A DNA stretch of 64,000 bases from positions 26,950,499 to 27,014,498 of the forward strand of contig NC_080704.1 in assembly GCF_030445035.2 (NCBI RefSeq), given 5' to 3'. The position numbers and the translations under genes were made by a program. The DNA comes from Dasypus novemcinctus (lineage: Eukaryota > Chordata > Mammalia > Cingulata > Dasypodidae). This document shows positions 48,001 through 57,824 of this stretch, piece after piece; within the stretch, counting starts at the first letter, position 1; each line of letters opens with the position of its first letter. The notes beneath the pieces were generated by a model. It made no database searches and was not told the DNA's origin. It worked only from the letters and a program-made list of their open reading frames with translations.

Positions 48001-51000
48001 ATCACAAAGAATGTTACATTAAAAACCATAAAAAACATAAGTAGTTCCGATATACCCCACTCCCCACACCCCGCCCCATTATTTTTGTAAATTATATATT
48101 TTTGAAGATACATACATCACAAAAAAAATGTTACATTAAAAAATATAAGAGGTTCCCATATACCCCCACCACCCCACCCCACTCCTCCCAAACTAACAAC
48201 CTCTTTTATCATTGTGGCACACTCATCGCACTCGGTGAACACATTTTGGAGCACTGCTGCACCACATAGATAATAGGTTACCCTGTAGTTCACACTCTCC
48301 CCCAGTGCATTTAGTAGGTTAAGCAGGATATATAAAGGTCCAGCATCCATAGTCATATTTTGATGATGCTCTTTCATAGTTTGTAACAAATGCTTCACAA
48401 CAACGCAGGGTGCTGATGATAGGGAGATGTAGGGGAGACTTGTATGAGGATATGCATGCATGTTTTGTAAATTTAAAAATTTTACTATATGCTTATTCTT
48501 TATGTATGTTCATGTATGAATGATATGCTTAAATTTTATTTTTAAAAAATAGGGAGCAGATGTAGCTCAAGTGGTTGAGTTTCTGCTTCCTATATACGAG
48601 ATCCCAGTGTCGATCCTTGGTACCTCCTAAAAACAAACACACACAAAAAAACAACTCTCACTGGGGAGATGTAGCTCAGCAGTTAAGCACCTTCTTCCCA
48701 TATATGAGGTCCTGGATTCAATCCCCGGTACCTCCTTAAAAAAAAAAAGAGAGAGAGAGAGAAAACAAAACCCTTGGGACAACCAACATTTAAAGGATCA
48801 CTAGAGAAAGAGGAATCTACAATGGACACTAGGAAGGAAGGAGCAACCAGCCAGAGAGGCAAGAGGAAATGTTGCCAAAGTCGAAGGATACATTGAATAA
48901 TATCAAAAGCTGCAAAGGGGACAGGAAAGCCTTGAAAAGCATCCATTAGGTTGCAATAAGAGGGTCAACAGTGAGCTTGGTAAGAGTTTCAGTGGCATGG
49001 AGAGGCAACAATCAGATCACAGTAGATCAAGAAATAGGGTGGCGGACTTGGCTCAGTGGTTAGGGCGTCCGCCTACCACATGGGAGGTCCGCGGTTCAAA
49101 CCCCGGGCCTCCTTGACCCGTGTGGAGCTGGCCCATGCGCAGTGCTGATGCTCGCAAGGAGTGCCCTGCCACGCACGGGTGTCCCCCGCGTAGGGGAGCC
49201 CCATGCCCAAGGAGTGCGCCCCGTAAGGAAAGTCGCCCAGCACGAAAGAAAGTACAGCCTGCCCAGGAATGGTGCTGCACACACGGAGAGCTGACACAAC
49301 AAGATGACGCAGCAAAAAGAAAACACAGATTCCCATGCCGCTGACAACAGAAGTGGACAAAGAAGACACAGCAGATAGACACAGAGAACAGACAACCGGG
49401 GTGGGGGTGGGGGGAAGGGGAGATAAATAAATAAATAAATAAATCTTAAAAAAAAAGAAAAGAAATAGCAGGCAGTCAGGAAGTAGAGGCATTGAGAGCA
49501 AATAATTTTTCCAATTCTTTCCAAAAAGTTAGCTATGAAAGGAGAGAGAAAGATACTTTGGGAATGTTATAAGGGAGGAGGTTTTATCTAGTTTTCATTT
49601 CAAGACAGAAGAGACTTGCATATGTTCACGAGCTGAGGAAAAAGTAATAAGGCAAGTTCCTTAAACAAATGAACTATAATTGAGTGAGCGGGTGAAAAAG
49701 ATGGGCCATCAGTAGGAGCTAATGAGGAAAAAAGCAGGACTAGTGGCAGGGGCATTTGTGAATACAGAACACCAAAAGAAACCAAAGTCACTGTATATAT
49801 AATTTTTAAAATGTTAATAAGAATTTTTAACTAGGTTCTCTCAATCCGGAGGGGAAAAAAGTAGATAAACATGAGCCTAACAATGGACTTTTGTCTACAT
49901 TTAAAAAGTACTAGATGTAACAGAAGAACAACACTAACATAAACTGTTCATAAGAGGGAAAACTGTGTATGGGGGGTAATATGGGAACTCTATTTTCTGC
50001 ATGATTTTTCTGTAAACCCACAACTTCTCTAATGTAAAAAGAAAGCTATTAGAGATTTTCATCAAACTCTTAAGCAAGCAAGGTAGCCTCGAGCAGGGTA
50101 TTGGAACCCAAGAGGAGTGAAGAAGGTGTCTGCATGGGAGAGTAGCCAGGCACAGGGTGTCAGAGTCTGAGAAAGATGAGGCAGATGCCCATGCAGAGGG
50201 GCAACAAGAGCAGTGACCCAACATGTCACAGCCTTAGCTCAAGAGAGTGACCCTGCAGTGGGGTACTTGGTGTAGCATGTTAGAGCCCAAGTGAGGTAAG
50301 GGGAGCATCCAAGAGGGATTATGGGTGGCAGCAAACCAGTTACACACAGGGGAACTGGTCAAATAAGTAAATATATCAAGGGTAACAGAGCTAGTTGGAC
50401 AAGGGAATTACAAATATGGAAAGGGGAGAAATGAGAATGAAGCCTATAGTTGAACTGGAATTGCAAATACAAGTGTGAATAGGTATCAGTTTTCATATTT
50501 TACACATAGATTTAGAAATAAACATAGATGTACAAGTATTTTTATATACATATATTCTCCACGTCTGTTCACTTGAGAGGGCATGGGAACAGTGACATCC
50601 AAGTAGCAATGACTACTCCTAGCACCCAGATCTTGGTTTCTAAATACCATTCCCCATTTAAAAGAACCAGGGGTTCTCAGAAATTTGATTGACTCCAGGA
50701 CTGGGGCAGAGAGAGTAAAAGATAAGGCCAGAACAGCCTGTTGTGCCAGGAATAAGGAAGTACTCAAAGAATAATGGGGATACCTAAAAAAAAAAAAAAA
50801 AAAAAAAAACCACAGAAGCCACCTTCAAGAGACTGGGACAGTCCTGGGACTAATTAAACATCAATATAGATAACCAAATCAATAAAGCAATCAAACCAAT
50901 CAATAAAATAGGAATCTGAGTCCATACTAATTTTTAAAATAATAAATTGAAAGTTTGGTGAGTATTGGGATATTCACATGGTTTCAAAGTACCTCCCCAT

Positions 51001-54000
51001 AAGATACTTATTACAAAGAGGAAAAGAGAAAAATTACAGTGAAGAAACCTGGCAGGTATCACCCTAATCAAGTAATCAAAGTTAACATCACCAGTAACGG
51101 ACAAATTGAAATCACGCACCACCTGTCAGGATGCAATAAGAAAACAGCATCTGTAAAATTTCTTGCCAAAGATGCATAACCTAAATCTAATCGTGAGGAA
51201 ATATCAGAAAAACCCAAATCGAGGGACATTCTACAAAAGAACTTGCCTAATCTTCAAAAGTGTCAAGGTCATGAAAGTCAAAGAAAGATTGAGGAACCAT
51301 TCCTGACATGACAACTAAATGCAGTATGTGATTCAGAACTGTATCCTTCTGCTATAATAAAAGGCATTATTGGAACCAATGGCAAAAGTTTAATGCAATC
51401 TGAGGATTAGACAATGTTAAGGTTCCAATGTTAATTTCCTGATTTTGATGGCTATATTACAGTTATACAAGGGAATGTCCTTGTTTGTAGGAAATACACA
51501 TTAAAATATTTGTGGGTTCATTCCCCATATGCGTCACCAAAAAGAATACTTCGGGGTGACATGGCATCATGCTAGCAACTTACTCCCACATGATTCCGGG
51601 GGGTAGGGGGAATCCTTTCTACTCTATTTGCTACTTTTCCATAAGTTTGAGATTGATTGTAAAAAGTTGTTAGAGGGAAGCGGACTTGGCCCAGTGGTTA
51701 GGGTGTCCGTCTACCACATGGGAGGTCCACAGTTCAAACCCCGGGCCTCCTTGACCCATGTGGAGCTGGCCCATGCGCAGTGCTGATGCGCGCAAGGAGT
51801 GCTGTGCCACGCAGGGGTGTCCCCGGCATCGGGAAGACCCACGTGCAGGGAGTGCGCCCCATAAGGAGAGCCGCCCAGCGCGAAAGAAAGTGCAGCCTGC
51901 CCAGGAATGGCGCCACACACACAGAGAGCTGACACAACAAGATGACGCAACAAAAAAAAAAAGAAACACAGATTCCTAGTGCTGCTGACAACAACAGCAG
52001 CGGACAAAGAAGAACATGCAGCAAATAGACACAGAGAACAGACAATGGGGGGGGGGAATAAAATAAAATAAAATAAATAAATCTTTTTTAAAAAGTTGTT
52101 AGAAAGGAGGATTAATTAGATGTGTAATGCCATTAAATAGGAATCTAGGTTTGTGGGGAAAAAATGACAATTCAGCGGTAAGATGATCTCCTTTTTCTGC
52201 TCTTTTAGAACATGAGAGATTCTTATCCATGCAGGCTAAAGAATAAAAGCCATAGGATTCAAGGTATAACCTAAGTATGAGAAATACTAAAATAATACCA
52301 GTACCTCCTAAGCTGTCAAGATCCTCAAGAAGCCTGCCAAATCTGCGAAATAAAGCAGAGTGTGAATTAAATGAAAATCATGATGATTAAAAATACACAA
52401 CACACTTTTTAGCATGGTGAAAATGTTCCAAAATTAATTGTGGTGATGGCTGCACAACCCTGTGAATATACTAAAAACATAACAAAAAATGCTGTTACCT
52501 TACAGTGTTTTGAACAGTCAAATATTTCTCTCGTAATTCAGGCTGACTGCCCAAAGGCAAGAGAACTTCGATATAACTGTCCTTCATTCTCCTCGGTGGC
52601 AGTTCTTTCTGTGAATTAGCCAAAAAACTGTGAAGTAGTTTTCGTTCCTCCATTGCTTTCACATGGTCTCTGAGAAGAAAGGATGCAAGCTTCATAAAAT
52701 AACAGTGCATTCACACAATTCCAGTGACATACAGGCCATCAAAAGAGGAAAAAGAAGGTCTGGACCAACATCATCACTTCCTTCCCTCCCATCCCTCCTG
52801 CCACTTGGTGAAACTGAAAATTTCTGGTAAAATTTCTTAGGCTTGCAGATAAGGAAAAATATACTTAAAAGTGATATAAACCCAAATGGGCCATATATTT
52901 ACCCTCAGCAAAAAGTTTATTCAAAGAATAAAATATTTGAAATCAAATTACAAATACACAGACATGTACACAATATGTAGATATATGGGCTAAAGAATGA
53001 CATGGCTACTGAATGCCATATTCCCATCTCTCACCTCAACAATTCTTGTATTGTCTGTGTCCCAGCTCCCTCTTTCCTCTCAGTCTCCCTCTCTGCACCC
53101 CCACCCCCTCCCCCATCCCCACCACCTTCAATTTCAGGAGAGAAAGAGGAGGAAAAATGAAGTACACCCAAAAGAAGTGTAGAAGGCAAATCAAAATGTA
53201 AAAAGGATGGGAAAATAAAAAGGATACAGAAAGGAAAGAAAAAGAAAATTAAGATGGAAGAGGAAAAAAAAGAGACAAGGGATAGGGAACTAAAATGTTG
53301 ACAATATTATTATATCTTCCTAAGCTTCACTGATTATTATTGCTAGAAAAATTTAGCATGAATTTAATTAAGTCTTTACCTTTAATTTACAGCCTACAAA
53401 AAATACAAAGCATATGTTCCCCAGTGTGACAGAGCTGGACTCAACTGTAGTGTAAACTACAATGTAAACTATAATCCACCCTTAGTGGCAATGCTCCAAT
53501 ACATGTCCATTAACTGTAACAAATGTACCACACTAATGAAGAATGTTGTTAATATAGAAAAATGTGGGAAGGGTAGGGAGCAGAGCATATGGGAATCCCC
53601 TATATTTTTTATGTAACATTTATGTAATCTAAGGATCTTTAAAAGAATAAAAATTTTAAAAAATACAGGGCATAGAACAAGAATTTAAATGTCATCATAT
53701 AAATCCAGAATGTGGAACATTCTACAAGACAAATGACCTGACCTCTTTAAAGTCAAGCTCATGGACAAAAATGGGGGCGAACAACTATCAACTATTCTAG
53801 ATTACGGAACATTAAAGAGTCATAGCCAACAAATGCAGCACACAATCCTTCAGTGAATCTTGATTTAAATTTTTAAAAAGCTGTAAAAGACACTTTGGGA
53901 ACAGCTGAAATCTGAATATGGACTGGGTAATATACTATTAAGGAACTACTGTCAATTTTTTATGAAAATAGTATCTTATTTGTTAGATATGCACAACCAT

Positions 54001-56891
54001 TGATTTTATTATGTAGGAGAATATCTTTATTCACTGGAGATGCATGTTCAAGTGTCATGATGTCTATAATTTACTTAGAAATGGTTCAGCCTAGAGAGAG
54101 AAAGAGATGCAAATATGGAAAAGTGTTCATTATCAAATCCAGGTGGTAGGTACATAGATGTTCATTCTTTCGACTTTTCAGTATACTTGAGATTTTTCAT
54201 ACAAAGAGATCAAAATTAAATATTAGGTCTTTTTTTATAAAGATTAGTCATGGAATCTGAGTTGCAGGTTGAGCGTATGTAAAAGAAAAGAATATATGCC
54301 ATAAGCACTTCACACGTTTTCCTTCTAAGAATCAGTGAGGTGACCTGAATTCCCTTTGAAAAACAAAGTACAATGTAAATCACATAATTTTAAGGCAATG
54401 ATGCATCGACTAATGAGTATGTTAGAAAGTTGATCTTTATTCTCTTTGCCTTAGAAAAGCCATTATTACGATATTAGAAGAGAAAGAAATTCAGGTACAG
54501 AAAATGCGTTTTAATAGCCTAAATGATGGTGCTTAGTGAATCTTGGTTCTAAAGGTACCAAATGAGGAAGCTCTCAAACTGCTGCATACTTTGACAAGGA
54601 AAATCTATTTTTATCTTCCCATCTACATTTATGACCTAAGTCAGGTAAATACACCTGATTTACTTTAACATTTGTTATGCAGACAGTCTGTTTAAGCACT
54701 GGTTTCAGATGTGCAATAATTTGTACAATGGTTTATTCCCGAGTATCCCGAGCAGAACAAATTTTTTTTTCTATATAGTTCCTTGCCTTAATAAATATGT
54801 AATCTAAATTTAAGCATACATGTATTTTGTAAATTTGTAAACTACAAAGTAAAAAAAATGAACATTTTGTGGAGTTTGTATTTTGCATACTCAAGGTGAG
54901 AATTAAGTTTTAAATAAACCTATAATATTTTATCTGAAAAAAAAAAAGAAAGATTGATCTCCTCAAGCCAAAAAACTCAATCCATCTCTGAGTTCAGGGC
55001 CACAAGGGCGTAAATAAAGCTTAGCACAACACTTCGGGGATGAAAGGATGAATGCACCCAAGAGTACGTACCTCCAGTTTGTTGATGCTCCTACTATCTC
55101 CCGCAACTTATCTCGAACTGAAACCAAAATAAAGAGGTCACTCCATGAAACAAAGGAAAATGAGAACTGGAATATGGCAATGAGCTCAAGAACTATGAAA
55201 AACAATTCATGCATTCAGAAGCTTTAAAGATCCATGGATTTCCATTTAATGACACAACAAATAGCTCAGGGAAGGGAGCAGGTCTCTGCTCCCTGAAAAC
55301 TTAAAACTACTACTATCCCTTTAGTGCAAAAAAGAATACCGTTTTGCCAATCACTGTGATTCATATAAACAAATGAAAAGAGCAGAACTCCAATGATTCA
55401 TCCAGTGGGACTGCAGCAGTGTCAGCAGATTAGTCCCTTCATGATGGAGATGTATGAACAGCAGCCACACCTAGCTTCTCATAGACAATACATATTACTT
55501 AGTGCAGAGACTGATACTTGGACATGAAAATATCCAAACCTGACTCTCATTATAATTGATTTCTCCTATGTTCATGCTGTACTAATCGTTAGAAAAGATT
55601 ACCCCAGAAAAATGAAACAAATAATTAAATTAAGGTAAGGCAAAGAAAGGAACTTCATTTTAGTTAATGTACATTGCCCAAAAGTGCAAGAATGAATTAG
55701 TGCTTTAAAAAAAGAGCACTTAAAAAAAAGTTGTTACTAATTACCACACACCATTATTCACATGAATAGGTAAACATGCTATATGGATGAAGGGAAAAAC
55801 AAATGAGAAAACCAGTATTAATTCAAAACAAAAAAAATTTAATCTAAAATATTTCAAATAACATAGTGTTTTTTTCTAGCATTTCAAAGTATCTATTCCA
55901 ATAATAGGAAATTAACTATAGCAATCCTTGTTCCTTCAGTAGCTTTTAACTGACCAAAGCCAAATATGGTTAGATTAACTTGTACTTCAAATTTCATGAA
56001 AAATTAGCTAATTTTTCTATCAAACAATTGTATCTATACCATAAATTTGGTGCAAACTCTGATTACAATTAAATCATAAAGAACTGCAAAAAATAACCGC
56101 TAGTAAATCAGTTTACTTCTGATTTTTAATTCCTGAGTTCCTCTAATAAAAAAATGGTCAGAAAGTACCACAAACAGTATTCAGACTACTGATGCTCACT
56201 GGCATAAAAATGATTATTACCAGTTTAGTCAGTGTAAAGAAAAAGGCAGGTACCAAGGGTCAAGAAGGAAAGTAGAATTTTAAAGTATATGTATACACAT
56301 ACATATATTTATCGGAACCCTTTAAAAAAACCACTATTTGAATTATAATAAATAATCCTAAATTGATAAGGACAATCCATAGCTTGCATATAAGATTAGT
56401 AATTGAAATTAACTTTAATTAAGCATGGGATTAACAAGGTACCTCTAACAAAACTATGGACTAGGAGCATTTAGTTGGTACAACTGAAGGGCCCACCTCT
56501 TACTTATACATTAGGTCTCTTTTTCCCATGCCTTCCCCCATTCAGTACCTATGCACAGGAAATAGAAATCATTTAACTAAAAGAGCTTGGTCCCCAAGGA
56601 TTCCAGAGACAGCTCAAATTCTGAATGTGATTTCTATCCAAAGATATTATGCAGCTATCCTAGTCATTTTATAAGAGAAAAGTTTACACCAGATCTACCT
56701 TAATATGCCTCATATACCCTCAACTATTGTTCTATAAACCTCCCAAACAAAAGTACATGAGGGGTTTTTGCCACATTAGCATTAAAGTTAAACACTCATC
56801 CTTACCTTCATTAATGTGAATCTTGGAATTCTGGGATCCTTGAGCCAGTCCTCTGGCAGGAACAAGCAGGCCCTTGCTCAAGGTACAAAGT
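29958..56891 (-). CDS. ACOT9: Acyl-CoA thioesterase 9 (exons 2 to last; first exon outside window)
   Basis: Mitochondrial acyl-CoA thioesterase that hydrolyses acyl-CoA to free acid and CoA; ACOT9 has two HotDog-fold domains. Fourteen coding exons on the minus strand join without a phase break and encode about 429 residues plus stop, close to the 439 of human ACOT9 once a short first exon is added. First HotDog: roughly residues 60-200 as counted here (KDSYIEVLLPLG, ISPEQDIKLSGHVSWVGKTS). Second HotDog: roughly 265-390 (NRIFGGFLMRKAYEL, RPFVVAVDDIMFQKPV). The beginning (LCTLSKGLLVPARGLAQG) has the Arg/Leu-rich look of a mitochondrial targeting peptide. The C-terminus ends RKDYLVEP as in human. 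Exon 1, expected to encode about seven residues, must lie right of 64000: no CpG island appears in 57000-64000. The gene converges on PRDX4. Confidence 0.96.
30499..30649 (-). CDS. ACOT9: ACOT9 coding exon (HotDog 2 end)
   Basis: Acceptor CATAATCTTAG, donor GTAAGC. It encodes VCFTQENYIQVRVHSEVASL through VFHFTFMSEKEVPLVFPRTYG and ends one base into a Glu codon that the last exon completes. Confidence 0.95.
30795..30882 (-). CDS. ACOT9: ACOT9 coding exon
   Basis: Acceptor TTTCCCCATAG, donor GTAGGT. It encodes GSRPFVVAVDDIMFQKPVAV and GSLLFLSSQ, the core of the second HotDog domain. Confidence 0.95.
30974..31360 (+). mobile_element. DAS-SINE, long two-part form
   Basis: Head 'gaagtgtatatggctcaagt', second head-like unit at about 31172-31230 ('gatggcgcaactgacaggga'), A-rich tail. 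It lies in an ACOT9 intron and accounts for the open frames here. Confidence 0.8.
31509..31594 (-). CDS. ACOT9: ACOT9 coding exon
   Basis: Acceptor CATCCCATAG, donor GTGAGT. It encodes KRNIFNRIFGGFLMRKAYEL and GWATACCFG. The NRIFGGFLM motif is the conserved start of the second HotDog helix. Confidence 0.95.
31768..31858 (-). CDS. ACOT9: ACOT9 coding exon
   Basis: Acceptor CATTTGTGCAG, donor GTATTG. It encodes TISFRSRVLPPNAVWMENSK and LKSLEICHPE. Confidence 0.95.
32021..32132 (-). CDS. ACOT9: ACOT9 coding exon
   Basis: Acceptor CCCATGTTCCAG, donor GTAAGT. It encodes NKGRRIAFSSTSLLKTAPSA and ERTTIHEMFLSTLDP, the linker between the two HotDog domains. Confidence 0.95.
32346..32712 (+). mobile_element. 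DAS-SINE, two-part form
   Basis: Two tRNA-like heads (32346 and about 32513) each with a body segment, A-rich tail, flanked by gaaactatag at 32336 and 32713. Confidence 0.9.
33005..33072 (-). CDS. ACOT9: ACOT9 coding exon
   Basis: Acceptor CTCTTTAG, donor GTATGT. It encodes PAFINPLILESLEEEELFSQ and GE. The last base T is completed by TG of the next exon to give Leu, keeping ELNKG. Confidence 0.93.
33300..33600 (+). mobile_element. Ancient dispersed repeat (L1M-type 3' region likely)
   Basis: 'ataatctacaagacaactgg', 'ctggactctttgaaaatgtc', 'tgtcttgaaagacagaaaat' and 'gcaaaaatatgaatatggat' belong to a family also seen at 51180-51530 and 53690-54230. Confidence 0.5.
34700..35160 (+). mobile_element. 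Old L1 3' region
   Basis: 'aataatccagaagttcatca', 'gagactggttgaataaacta', 'agtactatgcagccttaaag' and 'cctacggaaacactggaagt' run in the order of an ancient L1 (L1M-type) 3' end. Confidence 0.6.
35165..35365 (-). mobile_element. DAS-SINE, two units
   Basis: Two reverse-complement heads, each 'gaacccaggacct..cacatgggaa' to 'gagctacatc.gctcccc'. Confidence 0.85.
36116..36546 (+). mobile_element. DAS-SINE, two-part form with short internal repeats
   Basis: Flanked by aaggacaatga at 36105 and aaggacgatga at 36547. The body contains a short tandem run of 'tgtgcagagtgctgccc' units (about 36212-36280). Confidence 0.88.
37370..37462 (+). mobile_element. Old L1 3' terminus
   Basis: 'tactaaaggccattgaatat', 'cactttaaatgggtggattg' and 'atagctcaataaagctgtta' form the familiar old L1 3' end. 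Confidence 0.65.
37510..39170 (+). mobile_element. L1 3' end-type element, uninterrupted copy
   Basis: 1.6 kb collinear with the outer element at 17985-20232 but without the two inner insertions, so it serves as the reference for the nested structure. Tail of mixed A/T repeats. It is inside ACOT9 intron between 33072 and 39779. Confidence 0.75.
39225..39420 (+). mobile_element. Older L1 3' end relative
   Basis: 'ggactgtacaacacagtgaa', 'cttctatgaattgtaacaat' and 'tacaacttcttcaaataaat' are shared with 43690-43830, 47370-47500 and 49920-50040. Confidence 0.5.
39779..39852 (-). CDS. ACOT9: ACOT9 coding exon
   Basis: Acceptor CTTTATCTTTAG, donor GTAATT. It encodes LQGDDYHPVLDATFVMVARD and SENKG, the last strand of the first HotDog domain. 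Confidence 0.95.
40235..40722 (-). mobile_element. L1 3' end, 5'-truncated
   Basis: Plus-strand poly-T, then 'gtgaggtcccattcaaccc', a C-rich run (40345-40372), ending where the sense copy at 23010 starts to match. Flanked by attgatattttt at about 40227 and 40715, a 12-bp target-site duplication. Confidence 0.85.
40990..41905 (+). mobile_element. L2 with MER20 insertion
   Basis: L2-like text before (about 41180-41370) and after (41640-41765, 'gtaccatgagctccttgaca', 'tgatgaatgaatgaggcaa') a MER20. A second L2 3' terminus follows at 41800-41905 ('cactcaataaataattacta'). Confidence 0.55.
41440..41628 (+). mobile_element. MER20, diverged
   Basis: 'cttggggggcacaattggca', 'ttacaatgcagggggcagtc', 'caaagaatttcccacataaa' and 'atgccaacagtatcc' follow MER20 order. 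Confidence 0.6.
42220..43185 (-). mobile_element. L2, split by a DAS-SINE
   Basis: 'gaacacttactaagtgccat' and 'aactccctactcttaggatc' before the SINE are antisense L2 3' end. After it, 'ggtcatggagaaccttggat', 'ggtttttgagaagggggtaa' and 'attgcacatgtaggtagaga' continue antisense into the L2 body. Confidence 0.6.
42379..42579 (+). mobile_element. DAS-SINE, two units
   Basis: Two intact tRNA-like heads separated by 'aaaaacaaacaaatgtgaaa', flanked by tatatgatg at 42370 and 42580. Confidence 0.9.
43190..43445 (-). mobile_element. MIR SINE
   Basis: 'ggttactgtatgtcaggcat', 'tgtaccaagtgcttctttt', 'gtggctaatacgcagcagag' and 'ggcactcaaacctggtctac' are reverse-complement MIR over most of its length. Confidence 0.78.
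43830..44125 (+). mobile_element. Old L1 3' terminus
   Basis: 'gattccatttatataaaatg', 'ggattgtggtgatgaatgca', 'tatactaaaagccaatgatt' and 'gtttatctcaataaaacttt'. Confidence 0.65.
44942..45045 (-). CDS. ACOT9: ACOT9 coding exon
   Basis: Acceptor TTTCTGTTTTTTAG, donor GTCTGT. It encodes MCKKNISPEQDIKLSGHVSW and VGKTSMEVKMQIFQ, the most conserved stretch of the first HotDog domain. Confidence 0.96.
45434..45517 (-). CDS. ACOT9: ACOT9 coding exon
   Basis: Acceptor TTTTCCTACAG, donor GTAAGC. It encodes LICYTHTKIPSSKMSPLSIV and TALVDKI. The human sequence has CYMHNKIHSAKMSPLSIV here. Confidence 0.95.
45722..45815 (-). mobile_element. DAS-SINE, single unit
   Basis: Plus-strand poly-T then 'gattgaacccaggacctcat' and 'gaactacagacactccc', a reverse-complement head. 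Confidence 0.85.
46781..46864 (-). mobile_element. DAS-SINE, single unit
   Basis: Reverse-complement head with 'gattgaacccaggacctcgt' and 'gagctacactcgttccc'. Confidence 0.85.
47566..47923 (-). mobile_element. DAS-SINE, two-part form
   Basis: Plus-strand poly-T and 'gatttatttatttgttcccc', ending 'gagccacatttacttccc'. Flanked by tagtcatattttttt at 47551 and 47924. Confidence 0.88.
47939..48349 (-). mobile_element. L1 3' end with doubled terminus
   Basis: C-rich antisense L1 3' end resembling 60400-60660. A second shorter terminus (47990-48070, 'atgttacattaaaaaccata') lies beside the first (48128-48160). Followed by tagtcatatttt at 48350, a third copy of the target sequence. Confidence 0.65.
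48551..48748 (+). mobile_element. DAS-SINE, two units
   Basis: Two heads ('cagatgtagctcaagtggtt' and 'gagatgtagctcagcagtta') joined by an A/C-rich linker and an A-rich tail with a GA microsatellite. Confidence 0.85.
49038..49459 (+). mobile_element. DAS-SINE, long form
   Basis: GC-rich body, CpG-rich and little diverged, so probably young. Flanked by aagaaatag at 49029 and 49460. It explains the overlapping open frames of over 100 codons. Confidence 0.9.
50788..50811. repeat. Poly-A run
   Basis: About 24 consecutive A, with no clear element body attached. Confidence 0.7.
51180..51530 (+). mobile_element. Ancient dispersed repeat (L1M-type 3' region likely)
   Basis: 'tgacatgacaactaaatgca', 'ttaatttcctgattttgatg' and 'gggaatgtccttgtttgtag' are typical of an old mammalian repeat also at 33300 and 53690. 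Confidence 0.55.
51675..52089 (+). mobile_element. DAS-SINE, long form
   Basis: Flanked by aaaaagttgttaga at 51661 and 52090, a perfect 14-bp target-site duplication. Confidence 0.92.
52305..52342 (-). CDS. ACOT9: ACOT9 coding exon (38 bases)
   Basis: Acceptor CTTTATTTCGCAG, donor GTACTG. A micro-exon of 12 full codons, FGRLLEDLDSLG, with split codons on both sides. Confidence 0.94.
52499..52669 (-). CDS. ACOT9: ACOT9 coding exon
   Basis: Acceptor TTTCTTCTCAG, donor GTAACA. It encodes DHVKAMEERKLLHSFLANSQ through RRMKDSYIEVLLPLG to EKYLTVQNTV, entering the first HotDog domain. Confidence 0.96.
53400..53665 (+). mobile_element. L1 3' end, 5'-truncated
   Basis: 'gtgtaaactacaatgtaaac', 'ctgtaacaaatgtaccacac' and 'catatgggaatcccctatat' match 20030-20200 and 38910-39060. 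Confidence 0.75.
53690..54230 (+). mobile_element. Ancient dispersed repeat (L1M-type 3' region likely)
   Basis: 'acattctacaagacaaatga', 'gaatatggactgggtaatat' and 'aatatctttattcactggag' relate it to 33300 and 51180. Confidence 0.45.
55072..55117 (-). CDS. ACOT9: ACOT9 coding exon (46 bases)
   Basis: Acceptor ATTTTGGTTTCAG, donor GTACGT. It encodes RDKLREIVGASTNW with split Val and Arg codons at the ends. Confidence 0.95.
55118..56805 (-). other. ACOT9 intron, no element recognised
   Basis: AT-rich intron between exons 3 and 2 (gene order); no clear gene, RNA or interspersed repeat seen. Confidence 0.5.
56806..56891 (-). CDS. ACOT9: ACOT9 exon 2 (first exon in window)
   Basis: Acceptor CTTGTTTTATAG, donor GTAAGG. 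It encodes LCTLSKGLLVPARGLAQGSQ and NSKIHINE, matching the human LCALGKGQL...GRGLTQGPQN region, the mitochondrial presequence part. It starts with one base completing a codon from exon 1, which is not in the window. Confidence 0.94.
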
Positions 56892-57320
56892 CTATAAAAC
56901 AAGAAAAAACACACTTAGAGTAGGTTCCATGGGTTCTTCCCCGACAACCCAAAGACCTGTGCCTCTTGCCAGAGCACTGGGCCATGCCATACCCTTAGTA
57001 TAATATACCGTCTTGTAGGGGTCTGCACCGGTTTCACAAATATACGTATGTTTGCATATGAGGTTACTCAACAAATCATCTCTCCAACTAGAGTAAACAT
57101 TTCTTAAGAGCAGAGCCCAATAAGGTAATTATCTACAAAACAAATAAAAAGTACTGACCTGGTTTAATGGATTTATTCGTTCTCTGTTTTAGTAGCTTCA
57201 GAAGTCCAGATTCAACTTAATAAACAGCTGAGCAAATTAGTTATAAACATTTATTTTACTCTTTATTATCACATTACAGTTCCTCAATAAATAAGCTAAG
57301 TGCAATTAAAAGCTAATCAA

Positions 57321-57669
57321 TGGGAAGCGGATGTGGCTCAGATGACTGAGTTCCTGCCTGCCACATAGGAGATCTGGGTTCGGTTCCCGGTGCCTCCTGG
57401 AGTAGACACACAAGGCAGTGAGCTGACACACTGTAGCTGATGCAACAAGATGACGCGGTGAGATGACACAACCAAGAGACAGTGATGAAATACAATGGGA
57501 GATGCAACTAAGCAGGGAACTGAGGTGGCTCAGGCGATTAGCACCTCCCTCTCACATGGGAGATCCTTGGGTTCGGTTCCCGGTGCCTCTAGTAACAGAA
57601 GACCAGCACACAACAAACAGACACAGCAAAAGCAAACAACGAGGGGATGGGTAGAAATATTTTTTTAAA
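57321..57669 (+). mobile_element. DAS-SINE, two-part form
   Basis: Flanked by aagctaatcaa at 57310 and aaggtaatcaa at 57670. Second head at about 57517. Confidence 0.9.
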
Positions 57670-57824
57670 AAGGTAATCAACTTTTAAAAACTGCATTAAC
57701 CCTTTCTGCTCTAAGAGAGTAATCACTGGACTTACGCAGAAATTCCTAAATCCCCAGCAAAATCAAATAAAACCAAATCCATCCTACCAAAATAAGTGTG
57801 TTTTTTTGTTTTGTTTTTTATTTT

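Noticed and set aside
49021-49100. tRNA gene
   Set aside because: tRNA-like A and B boxes are present but belong to a SINE head followed by a body, A-tail and target-site duplications. The same holds for all other copies.
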